In this document: positions 1 to 10,365 of the stretch, in pieces
How the letters are laid out: each line of letters starts with the position of its first letter
Position numbering within the stretch: the stretch's first letter is position 1
Assembly (NCBI RefSeq): GCF_040183065.1
Contig: NC_091123.1
Coordinates: forward strand, 14,352,501 to 14,416,500
Direction: 5' to 3'
Length of the DNA: 64,000 bases
Origin: Periplaneta americana
Taxonomy: Eukaryota; Arthropoda; Insecta; Blattodea; Blattidae
Made by a program: the position numbers and the translations under genes
The notes under the pieces: generated by a model
Told to the model about the DNA's origin: nothing
What the model saw: the letters and a program-made list of their open reading frames with translations, nothing else
Databases searched by the model: none

Positions 1-870
1 GTTACAAATAAAAAATGCGTTATAAAGAGACTTTCTGGATGGCATACAATTTATTCCAAAATTTCACGACACACCAGTTGGGAATCCCTGCATTAGAGTA
101 TAAAATTTAACTGTAAAGTATAAAGTGCTAGAAATCGTGTGATCTGTAATAATTGTGATAAATGTGTGAGAATAATGTGATGTTTAGTTTAAAACTGAAG
201 AGAAAAAATGTGTACAAAGCAACTAAGGAATTAAGAACACTTTTTATCTCCAGAATACAAGCCAATTAAAGAAAGTATACTTCTGAATAGTTTATTCTCT
301 ATTTGTAACATTGTTTTACCCTTAAAACTAAAAGAAAAAAATGTATCTTTTTAACAACTTCAAATTAGTGTAACTCTGAAAATATTGACAATAGGACACA
401 TGTTTATATTACAGTTTTTGCTCAGAATGTCTCCAGAAATAAGCTCCATAAGTGGCGGTAACTCGTGAATCACCCTGTATATCTCTATGGATTTTTCAAT
501 TAAAAATCCCAGCCTTAACAAACATTCGCACTCTGGTATTAAATGTATATCATTATTTTGTAACTTAAATTCATGGCCGTCATTGCCTTTGCATTCTGGG
601 TGAATTCTGTCAAAACCAGATAATCGTTTTCAATTACAGTTCATGCACATTTTTAATTCTCCCATTACGTCCGGTCAGTGATTTTGCAATTATAAAAAAA
701 AAAAAATTGCATTTTGATTTAAGTGAGAAAAAGTGTGAAGTATTTTAGTGTTTTACAACACGACACTTCTCGCTTAGTCGTAGGTGGGCTGCATTCCCCA
801 TTCGTTCTCCATATGATCGCTTCATTAGCAAGATATAGGCTACAATTTAATTAATAATGGATACCATCAA
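1..870. other. AT-rich stretch without a gene
   Basis: No reading frame or element is recognised here. Around 466-478 the motif 'atcaccctgtat' resembles the right terminus of mariner-type elements found elsewhere in the window (for example near 40197), but no matching left end was seen, so it is at most an orphan end. Confidence 0.4.
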
Positions 871-876
871 TCTGAT

Positions 877-1010
877 CCCGCGTCGTAGCGTCGTGGACTG
901 AAACATCATGTCTAGACTCGCATTACCTAACGCGCACTGGTTCGAGTCCTGAAGGGGAAGGACTTTCCTCATGTATTTTCGGTCAATGTATGGGACCGGT
1001 GCCCACCCTG
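877..1010 (+). repeat. tRNA-derived SINE-like head
   Basis: A tRNA-like promoter B box, 'ggttcgagtcc', lies at 939-949, about 60 bases after a plausible A-box region, followed by a GC-richer body. I saw no other copy in the window, so the family assignment is weak. It abuts a SINE in the opposite orientation. Confidence 0.4.
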
Positions 1011-1025
1011 TATCGTTTTTTAATT

Positions 1026-1237
1026 GGTTATTTTACGACGCTTTCTCAACTGCTATGGTTATATAGCGTCTGAATGAGATGAAGGTGATAATGCCGGCGA
1101 AATGAGTCCAGGGTCCAGCACCGAAAGTTACCCAGCATTTTATCTTAATGCGATGAGGAAAAACCCCGGGAAAAACCTGAACCAGGTAACTTATCCCTGC
1201 CAGGATTTGAACCCGGGCCCTCTCGTTTCACGGTCAG
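1026..1237 (-). repeat. tRNA-derived SINE (family 2), head truncated
   Basis: The minus strand carries a B box (complement 'ggatttgaacccgg' at 1203-1216). The body 'gcgtctgaatgagatgaagg' and following sequence match the SINE at 22670-22880. The tRNA-like head is missing beyond 1237, where the (AAT)n tail of a minus-strand LINE fragment begins, suggesting the LINE interrupted or truncated it. Confidence 0.7.
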
Positions 1238-1249
1238 GTAATAATAATA

Positions 1250-1288
<39 letters not shown>

Positions 1289-1350
1289 TTCTATTTTCGC
1301 TGGCAGAGTTAAGGCCATGAGGCCTTCTCTTCCGCTCAACCAGCCTCAAT
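1238..1350 (-). repeat. LINE 3' end with (AAT)n tail
   Basis: An (AAT)n microsatellite (1238-1287) is followed by sequence whose complement ends '...ggccttaactctgccagc'. This is closely related to the 3' ends of the LINE copies at 11488-11530 and 57360-57400. The microsatellite is therefore best read as the tail of a minus-strand LINE. Confidence 0.55.
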
Positions 1351-1601
1351 CAATACAATACATATTTAAATTAAGAATATTTACACTACACTTAAAAGTT
1401 TCTCCAGCAATATTCTTCAGTTAAGTTTTAACGACTAGTAGACTACATATTTATTTAAATTTAGATAAACCTATAAGGTAAAGTAGTAACTTAATTTATG
1501 AGCTAATTTAATTCAATCAATTATAATTAATTTGAGATTTGAGATAGCTAGTAAAATGATGAAAATTAATTTAATATGAGCTTACTAGAACTATGTTACA
1601 G

Positions 1602-1604
<3 letters not shown>

Positions 1605-1640
<36 letters not shown>
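1605..1640. repeat. (AT)n microsatellite
   Basis: A run of AT dinucleotides directly abuts the left solo LTR and ends in ATAT (1637-1640), the putative target duplication of that LTR. Confidence 0.9.
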
Positions 1641-1641
<1 letters not shown>

Positions 1642-2444
1642 GTAACTTTTTAAACTAGACAACAATGTAATTTTATTATTTCAACAATTACTACAATTAC
1701 TCTTCACTCTCTACAATTTAACTTCACTCCCGTCAACAATGGGATTTGCTCTCCACACAATAACACAGTATTCGTTATATCACTCCACTGACGGCAATGG
1801 CAATTTACTTGGACTATTATGAACAACAATGAACTGTTAATCTTAACTAATATTTACAAAGCACTATTTACAAATGAGAACTATCAGTTCTCAGTTCACA
1901 GTTCTTCTAGCTCAGTCACTCGAGTTCACAGTATCTCCAACCACAGACCTTCAGAGACAGTCCACTGTACTCGAACTCAGGTCCCTCCAACTGCGGTCCA
2001 CTGCACTCGAACTCAGGTCCCTCCAACTGCGGTCCACTGCACTCGAACTCAGGCCTTCGGATGCTGACACAGTTGCGGACGCACACTCGAGTCGAACTCC
2101 GGTACACAAGACTGGCTTGCTTGTTCTGGCTTACTCACTGAATGGCTGAATAAACTGAAAAAGTGCCCAAGTTCTCTCGCGTTTCTTCTTTTATAGCAAA
2201 ATCATAGTTACGAGAAATTTCTACGGGTGTCCTCTCGAATTATCTGGATATCTCCACTTCGGACGGACTTCTCTGGAAGATTCGGGAGGGTCCGTTCCAC
2301 CCTTCACACCGGAAGTAGCAGCTGCGCTCGCACCCTCCCCTCGCCGCGTTGACGTAATACACCCCCTCTGCCCTTCAGCATGCAGATGCTCCCCGTACCA
2401 GCGTTTCGTCTGCCGCGCGCCCTGTCGGACGCGCAGCTGTCACA
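1641..2444 (-). mobile_element. Solo LTR, minus orientation (Gypsy-type inferred)
   Basis: Read on the minus strand, this unit begins TGTGACAG at 2444 and ends GTTACA at 1641, fitting the TG...CA rule. It contains a TATA-like box, an R/U5-like region with two 36-base direct repeats (about 1980-2051) and an AATAAA-like signal near its end. From about 2160 down to 1660 it is a near-copy of the plus-strand LTR at 2449-3213. The first 280 bases (U3) differ. ATAT flanks it on both sides. No gag-pol, primer-binding site or polypurine tract is present, hence a solo LTR. The long frames across it are repeat artefacts. Confidence 0.72.
2189..2195 (-). promoter_or_regulatory. TATA-like box of the left LTR
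   Basis: The minus strand reads TATAAAA here, about 30 bases before the point where the two LTRs become similar, which is the expected position for the start of R. The call rests on position and sequence only. Confidence 0.45.
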
Positions 2445-2448
2445 ATAT

Positions 2449-3213
2449 TGTGACAGCAACGTGAGATTCGAACTCACGACCAGCGTCCCGCAAGAGAGAA
2501 GATCGCGCGGAGCACTTTGGGATGGCGCGCGGCGGAGAGGGGAAAGGGCCAACGCGGCGAGAGAGTGGAGAGAGAGTGCGCGCGCATCTGGTGCTGGTAG
2601 AGAGGAGAGGGCTGTGGATTTTTCTGGAGTGCCATCTCTAGAGACGCGTGGAACTTTCGAGGCTACGTCGCTGTGGTTATAAATTAAGGACGCGAAGGAA
2701 CGACAGCAGTTTTTCAGTTGATTAGTCAGCCAGTCAGTGAGAAAGCCAGAGCAAGCAAGCCAGTCTTGTGTACCGGAGTTCGACTCGAGTGTGCGTCCGC
2801 ATCTGCGTCAGCATCCGAAGGCCTGAGTTCGAGTGCAGTGGACCGCAGTTGGAGGGACCTGAGTTCGAGTGCAGTGGACCGCAGTTGGAGGGACCTGAGT
2901 TCGAGTACAGTGAACTGTCTCTGGAGGTCTGTGGTTCGAGATACTGTGAACTCGAGTGACTGAGCTAGAAGAACTGTGAACTGAGAACTGATAGTTCTGA
3001 ATTGTAAATAGTGCTTTGTAAATATTAGTTAAGATTAAAAGTTCATTGTTGTGCGTAATAGTCCAAGTAAATTGTCATTGTCGTCGGTGGAGTGCTATAA
3101 CGAATACTGTGTTAAGTGAAAACCCAATTGTTGACGAGAGCGTTTAAGGCGAATTGTAGAAAGGAATTGTTGTGGGGAATAAATTACATTGCTGTTACTA
3201 ATAAAATTCACAA
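2449..3213 (+). mobile_element. Solo LTR, plus orientation, head-to-head with its neighbour
   Basis: The unit starts TGTGACAG (2449) and ends ATTCACA (3213), so its tips form the short inverted repeat TGTGA/TCACA. It has a GC-rich U3, a TATA-like box at 2678, 36-base direct repeats at about 2823-2894 and AATAAA near 3179 and 3201. ATAT precedes it (2445-2448) and follows it (3214-3217). The U3 contains a small hairpin ('gtgagattcgaactcac', about 2461-2477) reminiscent of a tRNA T arm. There is no internal coding region. Assignment to Gypsy is inferred from the terminal bases and the 4-bp duplication. Confidence 0.75.
2678..2684 (+). promoter_or_regulatory. TATA-like box of the right LTR
   Basis: TATAAAT sits about 30 bases before the start of the R-like region shared with the other LTR. 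With the box at 2189 it would form a divergent promoter pair. Confidence 0.45.
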
Positions 3214-3379
3214 TATATTTCTATAATGAGAATATTTATGTAATTGCTATTAGAGGTTTTGTAAATCTATTTAGAGAAATTAATGATAATAATAAGAATG
3301 GACAGAGGTTAGTTTCATTATATGTAATAAATATTAATCAGCAGTTAATCTGTTAAGTAAGAATTTATGTAATTTTGAC

Positions 3380-3500
3380 CTAAATGAAGTTATTGCCCAA
3401 CAACCCCTTACATCACTCGGTAGCGAGTTCCAATTTCTAGGAACTGAAACTGTATAAGATGAAGAATATAAAGATGTCTTGTGGTAGGGTGTAATGAATA
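3380..3500 (-). pseudogene. LINE reverse transcriptase C-terminal fragment
   Basis: The minus strand translates to a stretch containing SVPRNWNSLPSDVRG. This is the signature found at the end of the reverse-transcriptase ORF in the LINE copies at 12237-12854 (VPRLWNSLPSNVRD) and 56937-57066. Only about 40 residues are recognisable. It lies just beyond the right LTR and is a 5'-truncated, decayed insertion. Confidence 0.65.
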
Positions 3501-3719
3501 AATTGTTATGATGAGATCTTGTACTTAGCTAATACTGGTATGCTAACCATTACTCTATAGTGGTAGACCCTAATATCGTGATGAATCTAGAGAGCTGCAT
3601 TAGGTAGCGAAAAGCAACTATTAACGACTGGGAGATCACCGTGCTTAGCACACGATGTTCCTTTCTAGCTAGATGATCGTTCACCTCTTCTGAGGCATTT
3701 GCACGTGAGCCCAGCAGTA

Positions 3720-4300
3720 GGCTAGTCGGCTTTTGGCCCTTCATAGGTTGTCACGCCACGCTTATGGACCTGAAAAATTGGACATGTGCAACAAAAAAAT
3801 TTAGTGTCGTTTAACCTCCTATGCGAGCGGTGACCAAAACTCGAGCTGCAGTGATTACACGCGACAGACAGCCTATGAAGTAAGGAGACGGAGGAAAGGT
3901 ACTTGGCATGAAAACTACAGCCAGTGGTGGTTCCTGCACTAACATCTTGATCAATCCCGCGGATAAAAATCTCAAGCTTTGCTGTATCAGTAATGTCACT
4001 GCTGTCATCAAGAGCCAGTGAATAATACACGACTTTTCTTGCTTCTTTTTTTAACCTTCCTCTTGAATATAATCAGGAATTTTCTAATTTCTTCTGTCGA
4101 TACTTGGTTGATAAATTCGTAGTTTTTCAAAATTAAAGACTTCTTATGGACACGTTATTTCAGATATTTTAATCATTACTCTTTTGAGAAATTCTGTTCT
4201 ATTAAATGGCTTTAGAGCACGAGATATTTCAAACCCCATTAGGTAGCTGACTTCCTTACATTTATTTATGTCATCGTTCTCTTCCTGGCTATGATTTAAG
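3720..4300 (-). pseudogene. hAT-type transposase relic
   Basis: The minus strand encodes, with a frameshift near 4030 and several stops, a series of motifs. These include SYLMGFEISRALKPFNRTEF, then a stretch ending IYQPSIDRRN, then SLALDDSSDITDTAKLEIFI followed by RGID and a TTTG motif. This order matches hAT-superfamily transposases related to GTF2IRD2/ZBED-type genes, where the SLALDESTD motif contains a catalytic aspartate. The BED finger and the C-terminal dimerisation domain are not visible. Frames at 3550-3744 may be further decayed sequence of the same gene. Confidence 0.65.
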
Positions 4301-4529
4301 ACATGTCAATTCCTGGCGTTTAGCAGTTCGTTGGCACATAATATTGAATCAGTTTTTCTACAATATTATTGTTAAATGAATAACTAATAAATAGTTACCC
4401 TCATCTAAAGATTAAGAAGATTAAAATTGAGATAAAACCTAATAATTTTATCCTTCAGTGGAGAAGATCTAAAAATATTAATATTCATGCACGTACAGAA
4501 GAATTATAGAAACACATACTTAGTGGTCA

Positions 4530-4551
4530 GTAATAATAATAATACTAATAC

Positions 4552-4612
<61 letters not shown>
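4530..4612. repeat. (AAT)n microsatellite
   Basis: A long AAT run with a few interruptions. It lies just downstream (minus strand) of the Penelope-like fragment, and I cannot tell whose tail it is. Confidence 0.85.
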
Positions 4613-4614
<2 letters not shown>

Positions 4615-4639
4615 TGTTTTCTCATAGTAGCACCAATAA

Positions 4640-5150
4640 CATACAGTATTTTCAAGTTCATTAATCTTGGTATAGTATTGCTCTTTGATAGTGATTTATG
4701 AGGTCTCTTTTTAATTTTTCAAATTGATTCTCTGAAAGAAATGTTTGTGTTTTACTAATATAATCAGTTTTATCCAATATTACAGTAGAATTTCCTTTAT
4801 CAGTTTTTGTTATGATCAAATTATTATCTGAAATTTTGTTACGAATATTCTTTATTAATTTCATATTTTGAGGAAATTATTTCTTGTCATTTGTTATTCA
4901 TTTGTAATCTATTTATTTTCTTCCCTATTTCATGTCTAACTATGCTTTTTTTTAGGTTCTTCAAGTTTTTGTAATGCAATTTCGGAATCTATAACAATAT
5001 GTTGAATTGATTTTGTTTTGTTTTTTCCTTCTAAATTATATTTTGTCTTTTCTTTAACAGTTCTATTTCTTTCTGATTAAACACAGTGTTTGATAAATTT
5101 ATAATTCTATCATAGAACACTTGTTTAGTTTTGAATAATACATTATTCAG
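4640..5150 (-). pseudogene. Penelope-like element reverse transcriptase, N-terminal part
   Basis: The minus-strand frame 4661-4864 contains IITKTDKGNSTVILDKTDYI, the signature of the first reverse-transcriptase block of Penelope-like elements (usually TKADKGN..V.LD..DY). Upstream, after stops and frameshifts, pieces such as INLSNTVFNQKEIELL and VIDSEIALQKLEE fit the conserved region N-terminal to it. Later RT motifs and the GIY-YIG domain are absent, so this is a truncated relic. Confidence 0.65.
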
Positions 5151-5159
5151 CGTGGCAAT

Positions 5160-6510
5160 TAGTGTTTCTATATACTCCTAATTGAACCGTTGAGCAAAGT
5201 AAACATATTACATTTTGTCCGACAGAACAACAAGAAAGTTCTCCTTCTCATTCTCTACGAAACCACCTCTTACTGCTTGTAGAGACAGCGTTTGTAGAGC
5301 GACATGATACCGCCACTGCTTGCCTTCAGTAGCCTACGTTTATGAAACACACAGCAATGTACAGGAAACTCCTCGTATGTCCGTGATTACACGATGTAAT
5401 CATGACACCCGCTTCGGTCACCTCTGCTGTATGCAGATCCAAATCATATGGGAAGCATGGTACAAGACCAACCAAGTAGGCCTATAATCAGACAGCAATA
5501 TTATTGTACATGCAATAAGTGTGGCAACATCGCAGAAAATATGTTATGCACACAAGTGTAACATCAGTAATGGGGCTTTCGGGTTATTTCATACTCTCGT
5601 CAAGATTATAACCTAAAACGAGACATTCAGAAGCATCTGGACTCCCTGGTAATGTGGTCGTCATGGTCAAGCGCAGGATTCCCAATGAAAGGAAGGTCGA
5701 ACCCAGACCTACTGGATGTTTAAATATAAACGCAACTCTCGTACCACAGCAGAGATAGAAGATTAATCAGAACGCAACGAAATACTAATTCTTTACACAA
5801 TAAAATCACAAACAGCGTTTGTTTTGTACACCCCTACAACACACACGAGGTTAGAAACCGGCCCGGACAACAGGAGGGCGATCGCTGAGAGGTCTGCTTA
5901 ACTTTTCTATTAGTTTTCACTAGTGTAGACTGCATGCCAAATTTCGGTATTCCCCCTGGCGCCAAAATCGATTTATACAGACGTAGAGGAATTACATAGA
6001 CAACTTCTTAATGGACTTCTTCCGACTAATATAATTACATCGTCAGTCTAAAATGGGGAAGCAATTGTGTGTTTTCTTCCTTTCCTTTAAGACTTACAGT
6101 TCACACATGGCCCTCTGAAACTCGTTAAAGCCATATTTGGCTCCTTCATGTCTCACTGGTTAAACCAAAACTTATTAAAATTTATTCATAAGGAACAAGA
6201 AACTTACATTTTGAAATCGCTGCAACTTTTTCTAATCTAAGTTCACTCAAAATAAACACACATTTGTATTCGTAAAGCAATGTAGACCTAGTTTCCTTGC
6301 CGTTCAGTTTTTTAGTTCTCGTTACCATGGTAATTAGTTTATTGACAAATATTCAAGAGTTAGTTTCTGAATTATTATGGATTTATAAGCTCTCATCATT
6401 TTCCATACTGTTTTGAAATAGTTCTGACATCTTCATGGAAGATGATTATTCTTTTCCAATTTATACATCAGTGAAACAACTATGAATTAATACGTCTGGA
6501 AGTCATATCA
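5160..6510. other. Unannotated stretch
   Basis: No gene or recognised element. It contains a short palindrome near 5393-5408 (gattac...gtaatc) and a somewhat GC-richer part around 5850-5970. Nothing here matches another part of the window that I could see. Confidence 0.4.
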
Positions 6511-6513
6511 AAA

Positions 6514-7318
6514 TAGTAATATGCGTTACAAGAGCGGTATGTTGACGTTTTCATGGTCGAGGAAAAGATTGAAAAAGCGAAACGTAGTTGAGCTTTTTTA
6601 ATTTCCGAGGACGTGAAAACAAACATACCGCTCATGTATCGTACATTATTTTGTGCGAAGATCGTTTATTACATACCTGAAAGACGAATTTCTAATTAGT
6701 TGCAATGAAATCTCCATGTTGATATCTGTTTAATGACGGCAACTTCGGAACACCAAAATATCTTTCTTCAACATTGTTGCTATAAAATGTTTTCTGTGTT
6801 TGCTATACTCCAGCAGGCCGTGATATACGTCTGTCTTTTTTTTCCCCCAGTCTATAAATGCGAACTTAAAACAAACGGTAAGGTTATGTAATGATTTATT
6901 TTTCATTTTAATATTTTAACAATATTATTTATATAACATATTGCAGTAATAACATCCGCATCTGGAATCTTGTTGATTTTTTCACGGCTTCCTTAATGTT
7001 ACTTGTATCAGGAATGCAATAAGTTTCGTGGAGTAGTAGACTTTACTTAATTTTTGCAAATATTTAAAAACAATAATTAACATTGCAATTTAGGTGAAAT
7101 TGCAGTGGTAAGTTTCCAATTTATAATTATTACTATGTTAAACGTCTCTAAAAATAATATGTTAAAAGCCTAAAGCAGTAAAATGAATGTCGCGCTTGAG
7201 CGGTAAGAAGAGGGAAATTGTTATGTGTGTTACGTTGGGAATACTGAATGTGGTATTTCACACTTACCGCGTATTGGTTCTGTGCGGAAAACAAGCAAAT
7301 ACGCACATCTCGCACAAA
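6514..7318 (+). repeat. Dispersed repeat Rep-A, copy 1
   Basis: This 0.8-kb unit recurs at 30406-31110 and, inverted, at 41205-42898. It starts with a hairpin-forming pair (gagcggtatgtt ... aacataccgctc, about 80 bases apart) and ends near 'atctcgcacaaa', whose complement recurs inside as 'ttttgtgcgaagatcg'. It carries about 110 bases around 6855-6965 that copy 2 lacks. No coding capacity is apparent, and the class is unknown. Confidence 0.7.
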
Positions 7319-7667
7319 TACGTTTTTCAATTTTCAATTCGGCAGATTTTAATTATCTATACCTAATAACGAGTTGAAGGATTCATATTCACGATTATTT
7401 CGTTCTTGTACCAATGCACCAATGGAGTGTAAGAATCTTTTGAGCTTTAACCAATCAAACCCAACTATCAACAATTCTGTAGCACATGATGCTCATTTGA
7501 TGTTCAGATGTTAAATATTTTCATTGTTTTCTTTGCAATAAAGTGGGCCATGATATTACGCGCTGGCCATGCTAACAAATGTAAGTATAATATAGTTTAA
7601 TTTATAATATAATATGACGTATATATGTTTTATAAATTATTTATTAACATATTCGCGAAATAGTCTA

Positions 7668-8767
7668 ATGCCCACGTGCATCAACGTCGGTTAGTGTAAC
7701 CAACGGTTAAAATTGTCACCTAATCCCTGATTAAGCATTTTTACGGTGGATCGACCTCGGTTACGACTTAAATAGGAAGTTAACCACAGTAATCTCTAAC
7801 CGGCCAAATATGAGCGTTTAAAGGAGATAACCAGTGATTAGTAGAGAAAGTAAAGCAAAATGGCGGCCAGAAATACAGGTGATTATTTCGAAGACGATTA
7901 TTATTGTGCAGTACTTGAATTACTTGGATAGAGCGTGAGCGTGAAGGTTCTTTAGTGGAAAGAGAGAATTCTTACGAGGAATTAGGTGACAGAAAATTTC
8001 AGGAGGGATTTCGTTTATCAATATCTACAAATGGATCACTTGAAATAACACAAGAACAATCATATTTCTCTTACGGATCGGCTGCTTATATTACGATTCT
8101 ATGTAACTGTTATTTTCTGTATTTTAAGAGGGAATATTCGAATACCGGTATGTCTTTCTCTATGTCACTGGCTGAACAAAGAGAGGTTATGGATGGATCT
8201 TGGATAATGCACAATTCCCTGATGTAAATGGAGTCCAAGATCGTACACACATTCCTACTAATCTTCTGCATCCTTTTCCTTTATGGATATTCCATCTTTT
8301 TTATATAATACATTTAAATCTAGTAATTAAGTCTATCGATACTTCAACCTAACATGGGGATATATTCATTTTTGGATTCAATTTTCCGTTTTGTACGATT
8401 TTAACCTAACAGTACTGAAAAATAAAGAAATGGAACTCACAAATATAACAACGCCCAAAGGCAAACAAATGCAACGCGAAAATGTAGGATACGTTCATTT
8501 CGATGTAGAACATAGTGAGCGCAGTCGTTTTTAGACGTTGACTATTATCTTTGCAGCGGTATGGATGCTTTCCTTTAGTCATTTTGTAGAAACAATGTAC
8601 CATCATAGACTTTACTCTGGTTAAATGAGGTGTCAGCTAGCCATGTTTTAGTAATCGGTGATTATGAATGGTGCACATAAATTACATTTTAACCACGGCT
8701 TCTGTTTAACGTCGTTTCGTAATCTATGATTACTGCGTTTTTAATCAATGTTCATGCACTTCGCCAT
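7668..8767 (+). mobile_element. Harbinger-like element, decayed
   Basis: The ends are imperfect inverted repeats. The left reads 'taatgcccacgtgcatcaac' and the complement of the right reads 'taatggcgaagtgcatgaac', each followed by a related 'tcggtta/ttgatta'. The interior has HARBI1-like transposase remnants in the plus direction (see the pseudogene at 7860-8300). Full-length Harbinger elements are usually longer, so this is a deletion derivative. The target duplication is ambiguous (TA or AT). Confidence 0.6.
7860..8300 (+). pseudogene. HARBI1-like transposase relic
   Basis: The frame opens MAARNTGDYFEDDYY and hits a stop at about 7929. It continues in shifted frames with ERENSYEELGDRKFQEGFRL, then NNHISLTDRLLILRFYVT, then FPDVNGVQDRTHIP. 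The order matches the FRLSK, SP..QLL.ALRFYATG and FPG..GCIDGTHI blocks of HARBI1/PIF nucleases. The catalytic aspartate block (IDGTHI) appears as QDRTHI. No downstream catalytic blocks are present. Confidence 0.6.
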
Positions 8768-8947
8768 TATTCAAGTATGAAAAGAGTTCTCACTTTGTCG
8801 ATAAATTCACTAAAGGAAAGCACCTAGTTCAAAATAAAGTTTTATAATCTCAAACATTTGTTTAATTTTGCTGTTTCACTAATCATAATTTCTACAGCTA
8901 TTTCATATTTTCATGAATTTCATATTTTAGGAGGCCAAGATCATGCC

Positions 8948-9062
8948 GGCTAATGTATGTATGTATGTATGTATGTATTTATGTATGTATGTATGTATGT
9001 ATGTATGTATGTATGTATGTATGTATGTACGTATGTATGTATGTATGTATGTATGTATGTAT
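8948..9062. repeat. (TATG)n microsatellite
   Basis: About 28 units of TATG with two variants. It abuts a minus-strand repeat whose plus-strand relative at 55915-56287 ends in 'aataaatacatacatac', so the microsatellite is probably an expanded 3' tail. Confidence 0.9.
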
Positions 9063-9330
9063 TTACACTGCAAGTGGGCATGCACCCGGTGGCAGTGGTA
9101 TACACAATATAAACAATACACAATAAAATGATAAGCAATACACAATAGGCCTACAATTTTATACACAATACAATAAGAATACACAATATAATTTAACACA
9201 ATAATAATAAAACATAAATAAAATACCTAATTTTACATTACAACCTACATTTTTATGTATAGGCCCTTCATAAGTTTCAATAGTCTTTCACTTTACTCTC
9301 ATCTCACTCCCTGTAGTGGCACTGTAGTGT
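9063..9330 (-). repeat. Dispersed retro-repeat 3' region (Rep-E), copy 1
   Basis: The complement matches 55960-56287, including 'actgccaccgggtgc' and 'cccacttgcagtgtaaat' next to the tail. Both copies share an AT-rich, tandem-like 'attgtgtattgt' section. No coding sequence is recognised. It is probably the 3' part of a LINE or SINE. Confidence 0.6.
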
Positions 9331-9418
9331 AATGAAATATACAAATAGCAACTTAAATATATTATTGAATAATGAAACAATTATGTTATAATTATATTAT
9401 TTTTATTAATTAGGCTAT

Positions 9419-9420
<2 letters not shown>

Positions 9421-9455
<35 letters not shown>
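9421..9455. repeat. (ATT)n microsatellite
   Basis: A short ATT run immediately upstream of the LINE at 9468. Its last bases form part of the LINE target site. Confidence 0.85.
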
Positions 9456-9460
<5 letters not shown>

Positions 9461-9467
9461 GCTGAAT

Positions 9468-10323
9468 TGACAGAGGGTTTGGAATTGAACGGGTTGCATC
9501 AGCTTCTTGTCTATGCGGATGACGTGAATATGTTAGGAGAAAATACACAAACGATTAGGGGAAACGCGGAAGATTCTACTTGAAGCAAGCAAAGCGATTG
9601 GGTTGGAAGTAAATCCCGAAAAGACAAAGTATATGATTATGTCTCGTGACCAGAATATAGTACGAAATGGAACTATAAAAATTGGATATTTATCCTTGGA
9701 AGAGGTGGAAAAATTCAAATATCTTGGAGCAACAGTAACAAACATAAATGACTCTCGGGAGGAAATTAAACGTAGAATAAATGTGGGAAATGCCTGTTAT
9801 TATTCGGTTGAGAAGCTTTTGTCATCTAGTCTTCTGTCAAAAAATCTGAAAGTTAGAATTTATAAAACAGTTATATTACCGGTTGTTCTGTATGGTTGTG
9901 AAACTTGGACTCTCACTTTGAGAGAGGAACAGAGATTAAGGGTGTTTGAGAATAAGGTTCTTAGGAAAATATTTGGGGCTAAGAGGGATGAAGTTACAGG
10001 AGAATGGAGAAAGTCACACAACACAGAACTGCACGCATTGTATTCTTCACCTGACATAATTAGGAACATTAAATCCAGACGTTTGAGATGGGCAGGGCAT
10101 GTAGCACGTATGGGCGAACCATAAATGCATATAGAGTGTTAGTTGGAAGGCCGGAGGGCAAAAGACCTTTGGGGAGGCCGAGACGTAGATGGGAAGATAA
10201 TATTAAAATGGATTTGAAGGAGGTGGGATATGATGGTAGAGACTGGATTAATCTTGCTCAGGATAGGGACCGATGGCGGGCTTATGTGAGGGCGGCAATG
10301 AACCTGCGGGTTCCTTAAAAGCC

Positions 10324-10353
<30 letters not shown>
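9468..10353 (+). pseudogene. 5'-truncated LINE (TAAG-tailed family), copy A
   Basis: The sequence encodes the C-terminal half of a non-LTR reverse transcriptase. It has the YADD box ([11 protein letters not shown]), then [41 protein letters not shown] and GRPEGKRPLGRPRRRWEDN. Frameshifts near 9558 and 10117 break it into frames 9603-10124 and 10088-10318. The 3' end is 'gccag' plus (TAAG)n. It is flanked by an exact 12-base duplication, TATTAGCTGAAT, at 9456-9467 and 10354-10365, so the insertion limits are clear. The clade was not determined. Confidence 0.88.
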
Positions 10354-10355
<2 letters not shown>

Positions 10356-10365
10356 TTAGCTGAAT

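Noticed and set aside
1819..2149. Frames in the LTR arms (also 1916-2107 and 2718-2963)
   Set aside because: They arise from the 36-base direct repeats and mirror each other because the arms are inverted copies.
8927..9199. Frames rich in IHTY/CMYV repeats
   Set aside because: They are translations of the (TATG)n microsatellite in several frames.
9860..10069. Minus frames starting MFLIMSGEEYNACSS (also at 36859, 38467 and 49229)
   Set aside because: They are antisense shadows of the conserved LINE coding sequence.
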